From positions 1 through 64,000 of the forward strand of contig CAJNOQ010000183.1 in the NCBI GenBank assembly GCA_905250885.1: a stretch of DNA of 64,000 nt. Direction: 5' to 3'. Both the position numbers and the translations under genes were made by a program. Source of the stretch: Didymodactylos carnosus. Its lineage: Eukaryota; Rotifera; Eurotatoria; Philodinida; Philodinidae. Below the pieces are notes generated by a model, which was not told the DNA's origin, ran no database searches, and saw nothing but the letters and a program-made list of their open reading frames with translations. Below, one piece after another: positions 12,522 through 26,900 of the stretch; positions within the stretch are counted from its first letter, which is position 1, and every line of letters begins with the position of its first letter.

Positions 12522-15474
12522 CCTTTTCCCTCTCTATTAGATGTACAAATACTCAAACAATTAGCATAATAATGGATGCCTATCATTCTTTTCTCTTCAT
12601 GTTATTCTATACATTTTCTTCTCTTACGTATATGTATTTTTTTTAAAAAGAAAATTTCGATTATCAATAATGAAGAATAATATTTATGTACGAAACAAAG
12701 CGCGAGTGCAATCCAAAAAAAACTATACCATAATGTTTCGAGCTAAAAGAGAAGTAGAATAAGAAGAAAAAACGAACGATAACAAAGCTGAAAAGACCTC
12801 GCTACAAGGAATGTATATATATAAATGTGTGTGTATGTGTGTGTGTATCGCGAATATTTATGTTATAAATCTGTATAAATATGCTTTGTAAAAAAAATAA
12901 ATCCAACCCATTTACACACAACTAAAAAAAATAAGTTTCGAGCACAGAGAGCAATGTTATTTGAATAAATAAATTTCGCGTTATCTGTCACAACATCTTT
13001 AGAGTACACATATATATACAATAACCTCTGTTCCTAATTTTTTTCTTTTTTCTCCAACGACTCTCTCTATATATAAACGACACACAAACAAACTTCTGTT
13101 CCTAAAAAAAAAAACAGAATAAGAATTCTCCGCATTTAACTGATTATTAATTTAAACAATGTTCGACTATACCAATAAGTTTCAGTCGATATTTCTATCT
13201 ATTGTACAATTTAACAATGAATATATTATCCTAATACGTCGAAATTTCGATTTTTTACAATCGAATAGTATAACGAAATCTGGATGAATGTTTTTAATGG
13301 AATTTTTTAGCATTCATCTACGTTTATATATACGAGTTATCCGCATCTCGACTCATCTATCGAAATTCATCATCAGAACGTTATCATCAATACCTGTATA
13401 AATATAGAAGTTAAACAAAAGTTGGTTAATCATTTTATTCTAATTAATATTACTCGTCATAGAAAAATCAGATTATCAACAAAAATGTCAGCTACAATTT
13501 AGAATAAAAACAATTTTTAAAAGTACTATGGGTAATCACATTGTTATTAATATTTATAAAAATATGTTGGAAAAAATTGTATAATTGTAAGTACGTATAG
13601 TTGATGATTATGTTCTGAGATTTTTCTAGAGAATGATACAATTGACAGTACAACATTCTACAATCGTAGCAACATGTCAAGTAGCATTTTTCAGTTTATA
13701 CTGGGAAAAGAATATATCGTTTTTCATCTGACTCTTTCTTTTAACATATCTCTGTGTGTATGTGTGTGTATATAATATTTTTCTACTACCGGACAATAAA
13801 AATAAATTCTACTATAGTTTTCATATATCTCATTATTACATAGATTTTGAGAAAAGTGAAAAAACTCTATACATTAAAATTATATACTTAAATTTCATTT
13901 TTATAAGGCAAAAGACTTGGGGTCTGATATAGTAGAATATTCTTGTTCTGTTATGGCTCGTGCCATTAATCACTTATTAACATAATTGAGCAGTTCACTT
14001 GATTTTAACACATCAACGAAAGTAAGTGTACGCAGGTGATTTTTGATTTTGATCCTTTCATCATCACGAGAAAACTTTTATAATTGCCTTGAGCAGAACA
14101 AAAAAAAAAAAGAAAAAGAAAAGAAAGACAGAGAGAAGAGATGACAACAAAAGTATAAAACCATATATACATAGATTGGTGCCATGAATTTCTTCTGATG
14201 ACGATTGTGTTTACATAAATATTATTTTAACAACATAACTGATCTTAAATAGTTCTTTTGTCGGTATTAATCAACGATTAATTGTAGCCAATGGGCAAAC
14301 AAGAAAAAAAAAAGAAAAAGTGAATTATGAAAAGGAGGAAAAAAAACCGGTGTTTTCTTTCTTTTTCTCTTACTCTTTCTTTCTATCTGCCGTTTTCTTG
14401 ATGTTAAAAATTGCGCTAAAATAATCAGACCGTTGGCAATATGAAGGCGAAGGATTATAGAAAAAAAAAAATCAAAATGCCGTTTGAAGGATTAAATCCA
14501 TCCTATCTCTATGATTTGTGTGAAGATCATTTAAAAAATAAGAATGATGCCACAAATAAACATTCTGTTAGATACCTTAGGTGATTAATCATTATTTGGT
14601 GTAAAAGATCAATTGAACCGCAATGTCAATGTGAGCTAAAAAAAGAAAAACGAGAAAAACTGAATTGAAGATTTGAATTAAATTTTTTCTGTCTAACTAA
14701 AGTTTGTTGCCGCATATCTTTTTCACGCGAGTAAGTCTTTCTGTTTTCTAAACGTTAAGTATTTATATAGTTACTTCATTTTAAAAAGTGAACGATAATT
14801 AGAAAAAAAGAAACTTACATCATAAGACAAGATTACGATCATCATTAATTGACTAGCATATCTCTTCTTCCTTTTTTTTTTTTTTTGTGAATTGTTCAAC
14901 ATGCAAGACGAACTAAATTTTTTATCTTAGTCAAAAATCATCCAGATGACGAAAGGATTGAATTTCAAATCTTGTTTTTAATAGAAAAAAAAACAAAAAA
15001 ATAAAAATATGAAACTTGTGTACATATGTATACAGGCACACTGCATCATGCCATGATTCCCAATTAGTAACGGTTCTTAGAAAAATAAAAAAAGTTGTTG
15101 TCTTCTATATCATTATAAAAGAATAACCAATGAAAAAGTGAGCATCATTTCACTCTTGATTTTTTTCTTCTTATTCTCAGTTGTATACGTATACTTTTTG
15201 ATAGATGCAATGGTATCCTGTGGTGTTCATTAATATAATCGTACTTCTTTTTTTTTTCCTTACTTTTTCATTCTCTTTCAGCATTATGGATAGAACGATT
15301 GATGATTTTCTCTTTTTTTTTGATGGAAAAATAACATCCTATTGATAAGTTACATCTTGTTCGATTCAGACACATGTAATTGATTGTAATTTTTCACTAA
15401 TTTTGATTCACTGTAGGACACTGATCAAAAACAGTTAAACACAATTGAATGTCAGATTTAGATGTTCATTTAAG

Positions 15475-15504
15475 AAAGAGAGAGAGAGAGAGTGAGAGTG
15501 AAAG
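15475..15504. repeat. (GA)n microsatellite, interrupted
   Basis: GA dinucleotide run with GTGA interruptions. Confidence 0.85.
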
Positions 15505-16666
15505 AGATTAACCCATTAAGACTGATTAGGACCTTTTCTCTTCTTTATCGTAGATTAAAAACATATTATTCCAGACATTTGGTTTTCATATGTTTCAGCA
15601 AAAAACGTCTACAAAAATGAAGAAATACAAAAAATGTACATTACGATAAAGATACTGACTTTAATGGTTAAAGAGAAGATCAGTCGATTATTTAAAACGA
15701 ACACATCATTCCTCAAGAAGAGCCTGAAGAGGGGAGGGTTTATCTTCAATTCTTAGAAATGAAACAGTTACATGTTTATTCAATGTTTAGATGGGGTATT
15801 ATTCGAATTTTGCGCGTTTAACAATATTTTAAAGGTATATCAAGATGGAATTAATCAGTATTAGTATTACAATGCAAAAGTCCGATTATAATGAATTTTG
15901 AGAATTTTGTTTTACATAAAGAGACTGGCTATACATAAATCTTTTTAAACAAGTTTCATTTTCAAAAGATCATGTACCGCATGCATACCATCGAGTAAAA
16001 GAGAAAAATCGTTTGATTTCTTCTATGCCTTGAATAAATAAATAAATAAAACTGTATATTCAAGTAAATTACTGAAAATTAGGGTACATCGTTTACAGTT
16101 GAAGTTTATTAGAACTATGAGTAATTTGTAAGTGAATCAATTAATCAATCATAACTAATAAATACGTAGAATTATCTTATCTGTTTTTCACTTTTCGGCA
16201 GTTTAAATAAAGATTTTCAACATCAATTCATCATATTATTTTTCATCTTTAAAACTGAATACAAATAAATTTACATCGTTTGCCTATTTGTTAGTCTGCA
16301 TCGTAATAAAATCATGTACAGTTGACTCTAAAGAACGGATTTTCTTACAATTTTTTTCTCTCTCTATATATATGATGAAAAAATACTCTTCATTGACAAT
16401 GATATATGTTTAATACTGCAAATCAAATTTCAATGTTACTTAAATTAACAAAACCTTTTTTGAATCATCCAACATGTGTTCAATTTCAGTTAATTCTCAA
16501 GATATCAATTTTTCTCGATTTTAAAATCACAAATAACAAGAAAAACTATTATAATTTCAATTTTAAATTCTATAATTAGTTTTCTACTATAAAATATTCA
16601 TTATTATTTACATTGCATACTGATATATTTTAATGAACTTATCAATTTCGAGTAACTAGCTAATAT

Positions 16667-16688
16667 GGAAGAAGAAGAAGAAGAAGAA
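16667..16688. repeat. (GAA)n microsatellite
   Basis: About seven GAA units, continuing into an A-rich purine tract. Confidence 0.9.
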
Positions 16689-17119
16689 AAAAAGAGAAAA
16701 TAAAAAGATCCTTTTCATTTTCGATTTTTTTCTCTCTTCCTTTTTTTTATTCTGTTATATTAACAGCATAACTACGTAAAGTTAGTTACTTAGAACAAGT
16801 ATTTCTAGTGGAAGGAAAAAAAAAACACCCCATCAAGCGTAATTCTTATTGGATAGCTATTTTCTAATCATTTAATTTGATTGGGTTATGAATAAAATCG
16901 AACTGAAAAAAACGAACGAAAAGAAAAAAATATATTTCTTTTGTCACCAAGGGATAAGTTACTACCAATCTCCAACACAGTTCATCAGACTATATGATTG
17001 TGTTGATATGTCAAAATGAAGAGAAAAAACTAGGTTATTTGGTCCGCATTGAATCCATACAATAGAAAAACGAGAGAAAAAGAAAGACAGAGAGAAAAAA
17101 AGATCCTTCTAGTTTATAT

Positions 17120-17126
17120 TTTATTA

Positions 17127-17164
<38 letters not shown>
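17120..17164. repeat. (TTA)n microsatellite
   Basis: About fourteen TTA units with one G interruption, about 620 bp upstream of the FoxC start codon. Confidence 0.95.
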
Positions 17165-17165
<1 letters not shown>

Positions 17166-17781
17166 TTTCATCATCATCTCGAATTATTAGTATTTTTTGA
17201 CTATTATTTTAACGAGTAAACTTTTCGAAAAAAAAAATTACACATATACAGAGAGACAATTATTAATTTTATTTTGTGTAAACGAAAAGAAAATTGTTTC
17301 ATAATTTTTTAATATCGAAGGTTCCTTATTGTCTGTTCTCTCTCTCTCTCTCTCTTCGTACTGTTATTATTTCAACTGTTGTTTATTCATTTCGTTAAAA
17401 AGAAAGCTAACTTAACCATCATCATCGATTTCCCTAGTTTATTTTGTTTATATACATACATATATATATATTTGTGTGTGTGTATGAGAGAGACAAAGAA
17501 AATAGTCCCGAGTATTAAATCATAAAAAAAACAACATACACACATAAAACAGGACACATCGGTGTTTATTATTAGACGACTAGGACGATCATCATCAACG
17601 ATTATTATTCTAACAGAAAGCTACTAGGTTTATTAATTTTCTGTCGACTGCTAATATTTATTATTATTTTATTTATTATCTGTTTATACAGTCTTTGATT
17701 GTTGTTATTATTATTGTCCAACTTTGTAAGACGAAAATAAAAACAGATTACATGCTTCAATTAGTTGATTAAAATAATAAT

Positions 17782-19633
<1,852 letters not shown>

Positions 19634-20600
19634 TTTCAATGAAATTTTATTTGTGTACATTCAGTTTATTTTTCAAAAGTGTAGATTATCTTCTTCTCTT
19701 TTTGTTTTAATTCTAAATTCTTTTCCGTTATTAAAAAAGGTTTTTATAAAACAATAATATCAATCTCTCTAGTGTTCATTGACACTATTGAAGTATATTT
19801 TATGTCAACATACATCTATTCGTATAGAAGGCAAATATTCATGTGCCTGTTCATAAGGTCATTGGTTTTTCACAGAAGTGTTTTCTTTTGTTAAAAAATT
19901 TCATAAATTGCATTCGTTACCAATCCAAATATTAATCTTTTCGAAGCAGCTCTGATAATACGTAAAACTAAGCATTTGATAATCTTCAAAAATTTCGTTT
20001 ATGCTGAAGCTATCCCAAATGTTATAGTCGAATTATTCAAAGGTAGGAAAGTCTTTGAAGTTGCACTCAGAAAACTGTTCAAATCAAATTTCTGCTCCTT
20101 ATCTTCATTGTCAGTCGTATTTTGGATGTTTGTTACAACTCACTTTACATCATCCGAAGGGTCTTTTTTTTAGCATCGTTTCCCTGTATCATACATAGGG
20201 AAATAGTCATTCTGAGATTATATAAATCTAGAGAAACTGTTCACTACTGTAAAAAAGATTTACTGTATATGAAAAGTCTCAGATACAATTCCTATGACCA
20301 AAGTTTCTCATATTCTAGGTTACCATGATCTCACTTCGTAGTCGTGCAATGGCTCATTAAGGGACTATTTGATGCATGTATCGAGATTTCTGATGATACT
20401 TCAAAATTTCAAATTTTCATTTTTAAGTACACAGAACATTGAAATTTGTTAATGATTTTACCGAACTGATGCGCCATCGATGGAGATCGCGTTTAAACTG
20501 TACTCACAGAGTAGAATGGGTGTTTCTCTCAAACTTTTCTATAAAAAAGCAGATTTCTACAAAGAAGCAGCCTTCTATGAAAAAGCAGGTTAAGATAAGT
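19634..20600. other. FoxC 3' flank; no gene seen
   Basis: FoxC 3' UTR presumably begins here. No clear poly(A) signal was fixed. A weak palindromic stretch lies around 20205-20320 (TCTGAGATTATATAAATCTAGAG and nearby TCTCAGA words). Nothing codes. Confidence 0.45.
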
Positions 20601-20604
20601 TTAA

Positions 20605-20990
20605 ATGACATGACGTCGACACGTTCTACGTCATATCAATTCAGTTGAGAAATTTTAGAATCATGTTTGGCCAAAATTGATTGCAGATTCGGAGTCTTCA
20701 TAGTCGGTTACCTTATTCGCAACATGTTTTGAATCAGGGCACTTTGCAAACATTTCTCAGTCTCATTCAGCCGTTGATCCCCTCCAGCAGCTTCGTAAAA
20801 AGTTCGAAAATTTGCAAAACAATGGGAAATTTTTTTTCTACAGTACCCCGATTGAAAACTTGTTGAGTACAAGATAATCGACTATGAAGAATCCAAATCT
20901 GCGATCAGTTTTGATCGAACACACTTTTAAAATTTCTTGACTTAATTGATATGACAGACGTCGGTAGTGTCGACATCATCTTCTTTTTAG
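20605..20990. mobile_element. Foldback element, ~385 bp
   Basis: Bases 20605-20740 and 20855-20990 are inverted copies with mismatches: the left arm has CGTCATATCAATTCAGTTGA and TTCATAGTCGGTTACCTT, the right arm the complements of TGTCATATCAATTAAGTCAA and TTCATAGTCGATTATCTT. The spacer is about 110 bp. Non-coding. Confidence 0.75.
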
Positions 20991-21144
20991 CATATTTTGA
21001 CCAGGAAATCATAAACTCTTTATAGAAAACAGAAATAATTGATAAAAAGAAATTTTCATATCTAAATGGCTAGTTTTCTGGCATGGATTTTTAAAATGAC
21101 AAAATGAGAGCTGAAAGATCTAATGACGTTCGACTGCTGGGAGA

Positions 21145-21912
21145 GACTTTCACGCAGCTCCATCCAGTATTACATGATGTATAAATTGTCAAGACCTCAT
21201 CCAGTGTCTTTTATAGCACTTGATGAGAGAAGTAGAAGCCATTAACTTCTCTTTAAAAAGTTGACATTTGAAACACGTCTTGACCCAAGTTTTGAACACT
21301 CATCTCCTCGCTCAACTTTGAGTACGTCTCTTCTCTTTAATCAAACATTCTATATGAACACTCTATACTTCGTGTGAAAGATCTAGTCAAATTCTACTAT
21401 TGCCAACAAGATCGAGTTTTTGGAATATACTCAGAAGTGAATAGGCCGGGGCGTAAAATGGTGAAATACGCAAAACGTTCGGCTTTTCTAGTGTAAAGAG
21501 AACGAAATGGAACTCTATCTTGTCTTAGATAAAAATGAAACGACATTCATACTTATTCGAAGGACGCCAGAACTAACTGGCCAATCGTTTAGGGAAAACT
21601 AATTTTTAGAATTTATTCGCCTGGAAACAAATTCCTAGATTCTTTAATTTTTTCTCCAATAATAGAATTCAGCGAGTTCTACAAGATTCTCGTAACAATG
21701 TGTTTAGTTGACGTCCGCTTTACTCTCTTTCTCTGGGCCAAATTTGAGCGAGGAGATGGGTGTTCAAAACTTGGTTCAAGGCCGAAATCGTATTTCAAAT
21801 GACTTTTTAAAGTTGATGGGTTTTACTTCTCTCATCAAGTACTATAAAAGCCACTAGGTAAGGTCTTGGCAGCTTATACACCATGTAATACTGGGTGGAA
21901 CTGCACAGAACT
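21145..21912. mobile_element. Long-TIR element, ~770 bp
   Basis: Arms of about 190 bp (21150-21335 and 21720-21905) are inverted copies. Shared words are CCAGTATTACATG, CTTTTATAG.ACTTGATGAG, CAAGTTTTGAACAC and CATCTCCTCGCTCAA. The roughly 380-bp centre carries no recognisable protein. It lies directly after the 20.6 kb foldback, but the arm sequences differ. Confidence 0.8.
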
Positions 21913-22780
21913 ATTCAAGACATTATATGTTTAAAGTAATTCTGAAGAATTTATCCGATTGTATCTGCCTGCAGTTTATTTAGTTTAGTTTTTACAAATA
22001 GTAAGACTTCAAATTTATTCTTTATATTACAACAATAATGTCGATAAAATGCACAAGTCACGAATTGCTTCAACCCTCTGAGCCATGACAACGATCAACT
22101 TGAGACTGACAGAAAGCATTCCATGATAAATATATGTCCTATTATATTTCAACTGGACGATGGTCATCATTTCTCTTCTACTTGGTAAAGCGAGAAAGCA
22201 GTGAACCGTGTCTCAAATCATTGTCAACTGTATCTATTCTCTCTCACCGCTCATCTTCACTATTTGTGTGTTCTCTTATTCTTTTATATAATACGTGAAT
22301 ATTTTTATTTCATACATCGTGACAATACTTACCTGTGGAGCTCAAGTACGTCTGCAAGTATATAGTTATAAAAATAGGTTTTTTTCGCAATGCAGTGTTT
22401 TAAGAGGCCTAACAACATGGAAGCGAAAGGAAACGGTAGTACGCTGAATGCAGCGAACATCTGAAATACATCCACAAAAGCATAGAGTTTTATTCTAAAA
22501 ACGAAGAAACATGAAGTTTTGGAAATTTGATCTCAAGAATACTGTAGGATAGGAATATTGTGCTATATTATAGGAATTATTATGCTGTAATTCTAGATTT
22601 CAAATTTTAATAGATTACTACTTTATGTTCAACAGTTTAAGACTGTGATCAGCAGTACGACACCTATACTTTTTGTAGAGCAGAGCACTCTGACATAAAA
22701 AAGAGAATCTTGTTGAAGTTTTGATCTATTTATGTGAGTTCTCAGTCGATTTTGGTCAAAAAACTTCATTATTGAACATC

Positions 22781-22952
22781 ATGGTAGTACTGGTGGAGCC
22801 AGGATTTTGTTAGTGGACGGGCGTTGCTCCAACTTTTTTCAAAGTGGTAGACATATAAGAAATTTTCGCAGAGTAGTGGGAATTATACAGCTTTTAGTGG
22901 GTGGGCTGATCCGACTCCAGCCCACCCATTGCCTACGCTACTACATGGTACA
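22781..22952. mobile_element. Small MITE-like element with internal hairpin
   Basis: Imperfect inverted ends (GGTAGTACTGGTGGAGCC on the left, GCCTACGCTACTACATGG on the right) enclose about 170 bp that is GC-richer than its surroundings. A perfect 10-bp hairpin lies inside (TGGGTGGGCT at 22898-22907, AGCCCACCCA at 22919-22928). The GTGGAGCCAGGATTTT start resembles a common class of short animal DNA-transposon derivatives. Confidence 0.55.
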
Positions 22953-22954
22953 TC

Positions 22955-23975
22955 AAGCATCGGTCTCTTCATGCTAACATGAAAATCTGCTTGAAATAGT
23001 CGGCAGCTTTTGAGTCAGATGGAAAGTGTGGAGATTCGAGTGTCTCTTTTTGGCCTAATGTACTCTATTCAGTTTTTATTATTGTTTGTCACTTTAACAG
23101 TATGTAGATGCATTTCATTCTCGACAAGAATGAAATCTTCATTAATTCTAGAAAAACCTACGTTCGATTGCATGTTTAAATTCTCTTACATATCCGTTGT
23201 TCTACTATTTGTTATCATTCGTTTTTTTCGAAGCTTTGAAAAGCTTGATGAGATTTTTTTCTAAGACAGCAGCTGTTACTTTTTTATTTTAATGGTCTAA
23301 CTCTTTTTCTTTGTCACTCTAGTACTTATACACAATGAGGCAAGTGATATGTAGATTGCGCAAATTGGGGAGATGAGGAAAAGTTAATTTATGATTTCTT
23401 TTTTTCTCAGTCATCAGTGCGTGTGTGTTTGTATATTTCGTCCATTGGTCAAATAAAAGATTTATTCTAATCGTCACATGGATTTTTGTCTTGCTTACAA
23501 ACATATGGCGGTAATGATTTTTAAATGAAACAAAAATCATTTTTCTAAATCGAATCCACAGTTGTGTCGAGTGTGATAAAAAATATTTAATAGTTTCTCT
23601 CTTCCTTTTCTCTTGATAATATTTGTAGATAATAAAAACTTGTGAGTGAAAAAATATAGAGATAATTTTAACTTTTAGAATGGTCAATAATAACAACAAC
23701 ATGTAATTATATGAAGAATATCCAACAGATGAACATTCTCTTCAGTAAAACTTAAACAACTTTGAATGGTGCTTTGAAAGGCATCGTGATCTATTCAATC
23801 TACATTTATTTAATTATTTATTTTCTCTTTTCTTTTTTTTCTATCTTTTTTTTCTTCTTTTTTTTCTTTTTTTATCATTTATATTTTCTCAAACTTTATT
23901 ATAACGGCTCCATTAAACCTGAATTGCAAACGGATTCGTACACATTCGCCATTAAGTGCGATTAGCTTGGCGAAT
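22955..23975. other. ESRP upstream region; no gene seen
   Basis: No supported exon. A pyrimidine-rich tract of about 60 bp (23818-23880) lies roughly 100 bp upstream of the ESRP start codon. The ESRP 5' UTR and promoter are probably here, but no specific element is recognised. Confidence 0.4.
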
Positions 23976-26900
23976 ATGACACCTCAGCAGCATGGCAACA
24001 CGGGAACTAGTCAATATTTATGTCTATTCCATGTGGTTACAGCTGGTTTACTAGATGATAATATGGGATCCGATGAACAAGAAATTATTGAAATTGTTCA
24101 AATTATCATTGATTCGGATAAGAGAAAGGTTAGTAAGCCTAGAAATAGGCTAAAAGTTGCCTACATAGCATCCGATAGTCGTTTTCACTTGATTAAATTT
24201 TTTGTATTCCAAGATGCATCAACATTTCACAGTGAAATAAACACGTTTGTTCTAGGATTTTTTTAAAGAAACGATATTTTGCTGTTAAAAAGTCAATTTC
24301 TTCAATACTAGTTAAACAAATTTTGAAGGAAAATAAAATAAAAACTTTTTGACATCTTTCTTTTTTTGTAAAATATCCTCGTAAAAAGCAGTTCTTCTTT
24401 TTGTTAAAAAGAACTACGAGAGCAGCTATAGTGCTGCTGTAGGTGTCGCACATATGCACAAATGAGTACCTAATTAACTGAAGATAGCGACATTTTAATC
24501 ATTTATTTATAGGTATTAGCTGTAAACAGACAATATGTCCGTCCAACATTACTCACCACATTATCCGATGAATGTAAAGAACAAACAGGAGTAGATGAAT
24601 CTCTACTGTGCAATGAACTAGAATTGGATAGAACATTACAAGAAGTATTGATCTAATATAAATTTTTTGTCTATAGTTTAATTTATGTCTGTTTTTATAA
24701 TTTCTCTCTTTTAGTTTGATTTATTTTTACGTGAACGAAATTTACATCCCGATAGTAATAATAATATTAATTTGGTGCTTGTTTGTGATAATAATTTACA
24801 TTTACGACAATGTTTACATCCGGAAGCAGTAAAAAAATCTATTACGTTACCTAATTATTACTGGTCCTATTTTGATCTTCGACAAGATTTTAATAAATTT
24901 TATAGATGTGAATGTAACAGTATTCAAAGCATGTTGGAAAGTATCCTTTTTATTTGAATAAGATTTTACAGTATTTAAGTAGATGAGCAAAATATAAGTA
25001 AAAAAATTGGATAGTGATATTATTGCAATATATTGACTATCAGCTGTTTCAATGATTGGTTATCATAATATTCTAAAATAACATTAAATGACCTCAAAAA
25101 TAAAAAAGCTACAATGAAATATTTTAATACCTATTTCTCTAGGTTTTATTGTTTTCTTTGATTAACAAAATTAGTTGCTCATACGGTGTGTCTGTTGTTG
25201 TTGTTGGAGTTTTGCAGATATTGGACAATATCATAAATAGTTTAAAATCCATGTTAAAAAAAACATTCTAATTTTCCTTTACTTACATTATACAGAACTT
25301 GATATTGAACAACTACCTGAAACAGATTATTGTATGAGACAAGCTAAACATATGGAGCTAATTGTTAATAAAATGTTGATAGATGGTAAGTTTTTCAATA
25401 TATTTACATTAAATAGATCTAATATTTCTTTATTCTTCGAAGGTTATAAGTTTAAAGATCATGAACAGATTATGATGAATCTACAGCAAGGCATATGGTA
25501 AATTAACTTCTGAAAACTATTATATTTATTGTAACTTTATTGTTTTGTTATTTAATCTGTAGTACTCTAGAAGATAGCATCGAAGAGAGTACAGTGATCC
25601 GTGCTAGAGGATTACCGTGGCAGTGTACAGATCAAGATGTAGCCAAATTTTTTCGTGGTTTAAACATTGAACGGTATTGTTTTTCGTACATTTCTGATCT
25701 TTTTTTATAATAAAAAAAAATCGACTTTTTGTTATTTGTCTATTTTTAGAGGTGGAGTCGCTTTATGTCTCAGTAGTCAAGGACGACGAAATGGTGAAGC
25801 ACTCGTACGTTTTATAAGTGTCGAACATCGAGATTTAGCATTACGTCGACATAAACATCATATTGGACAACGTTATATTGAAGTTTACAAAGCATCGGGA
25901 AGAGATTTTTTAAATGTGGCTGGCGGTGAGTTTTCTCAAAGACAAATATTAATTCATTTAGATATATCAAGTAAAAAATTCTTAATATTTACTAGTATAA
26001 ATAGTTTTCAATATTAATCAATCGTAAGAGTTCAACTAACCATCATGTTCAATTACTTAGTGCTATTAATGAAAAAAAAATATCTTAGCATTGACGTTCT
26101 TTTTATTGAAAATTAACAAAATGACTGTACTTGATCATGATCACATATTATTTAGAATTGTGATTTATAATATAGATATTATGTGTATACGGTTGTTGAA
26201 AACAATCGAAAGATCACTTTTAAAAACAAATTGAATTCGTTTCAACTCATGTTTCATCCGTTTTAGAAAATTAAAAAGAAAAAGAAAAAAAAAAAAAGAA
26301 ATCGTCGTAAATAATCATCTTACTGCTACTGCCTGTTTTTGATGTGAATTCTGACTTAATAAAAGTGGTTGTATTTAGTTTCAAAAACAGCTTTGTACAT
26401 ACATCATTTTCTATAGAACATCACAAAAAAAAAAAATACTCACGATACTTAATCTACCATTTTCTTAAAACTAATATTATTTGTTGAGCATATGATATTG
26501 CGCTTCTTTTATCCTTCTCTCTCAAAATATTCAGTAGTAGTGTTGAACAATTGTCAATGCTTATAGACAAAAATTTGATTGTGCATTTTTTTACTTACTC
26601 TATTGTATGAATGTCTTTAAAGGTCGGTAATCATTAGCGAATGAAAATATTTCATCAGTAGGTTATGCAAATAAAGAGGAGAAAGAAGAAGAAAAAATTG
26701 CGGACAACAAGGCAAACATCTTATTTACTTTTGGATTTAAAAGATTCACTTGATAGTATAATGTGAAGTGAATGAATCGAAAGCAAAATTCATCGTAAAA
26801 GAGATGAATCGTTGAACGACAACAACAACGACTACTCGATAAAACAATCATTCTATTACGTGTACATCATTATCAAATATTTTTATGATTGTTTTGTGTC

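Larger units (their letters stand above)
7530..17781. other. About 10 kb gene desert upstream of FoxC
   Basis: No protein-coding exon could be supported on either strand; the open frames are short and low-complexity. The region holds many microsatellites and long T-rich or A-rich tracts. By position it is a candidate for distal control of the FoxC gene that follows, but I cannot recognise any specific enhancer. Confidence 0.55.

Noticed and set aside
23010-23264. 84-aa hydrophobic open frame upstream of ESRP
   Set aside because: Hydrophobicity follows from T-rich composition; no start context, splice signals or similarity.
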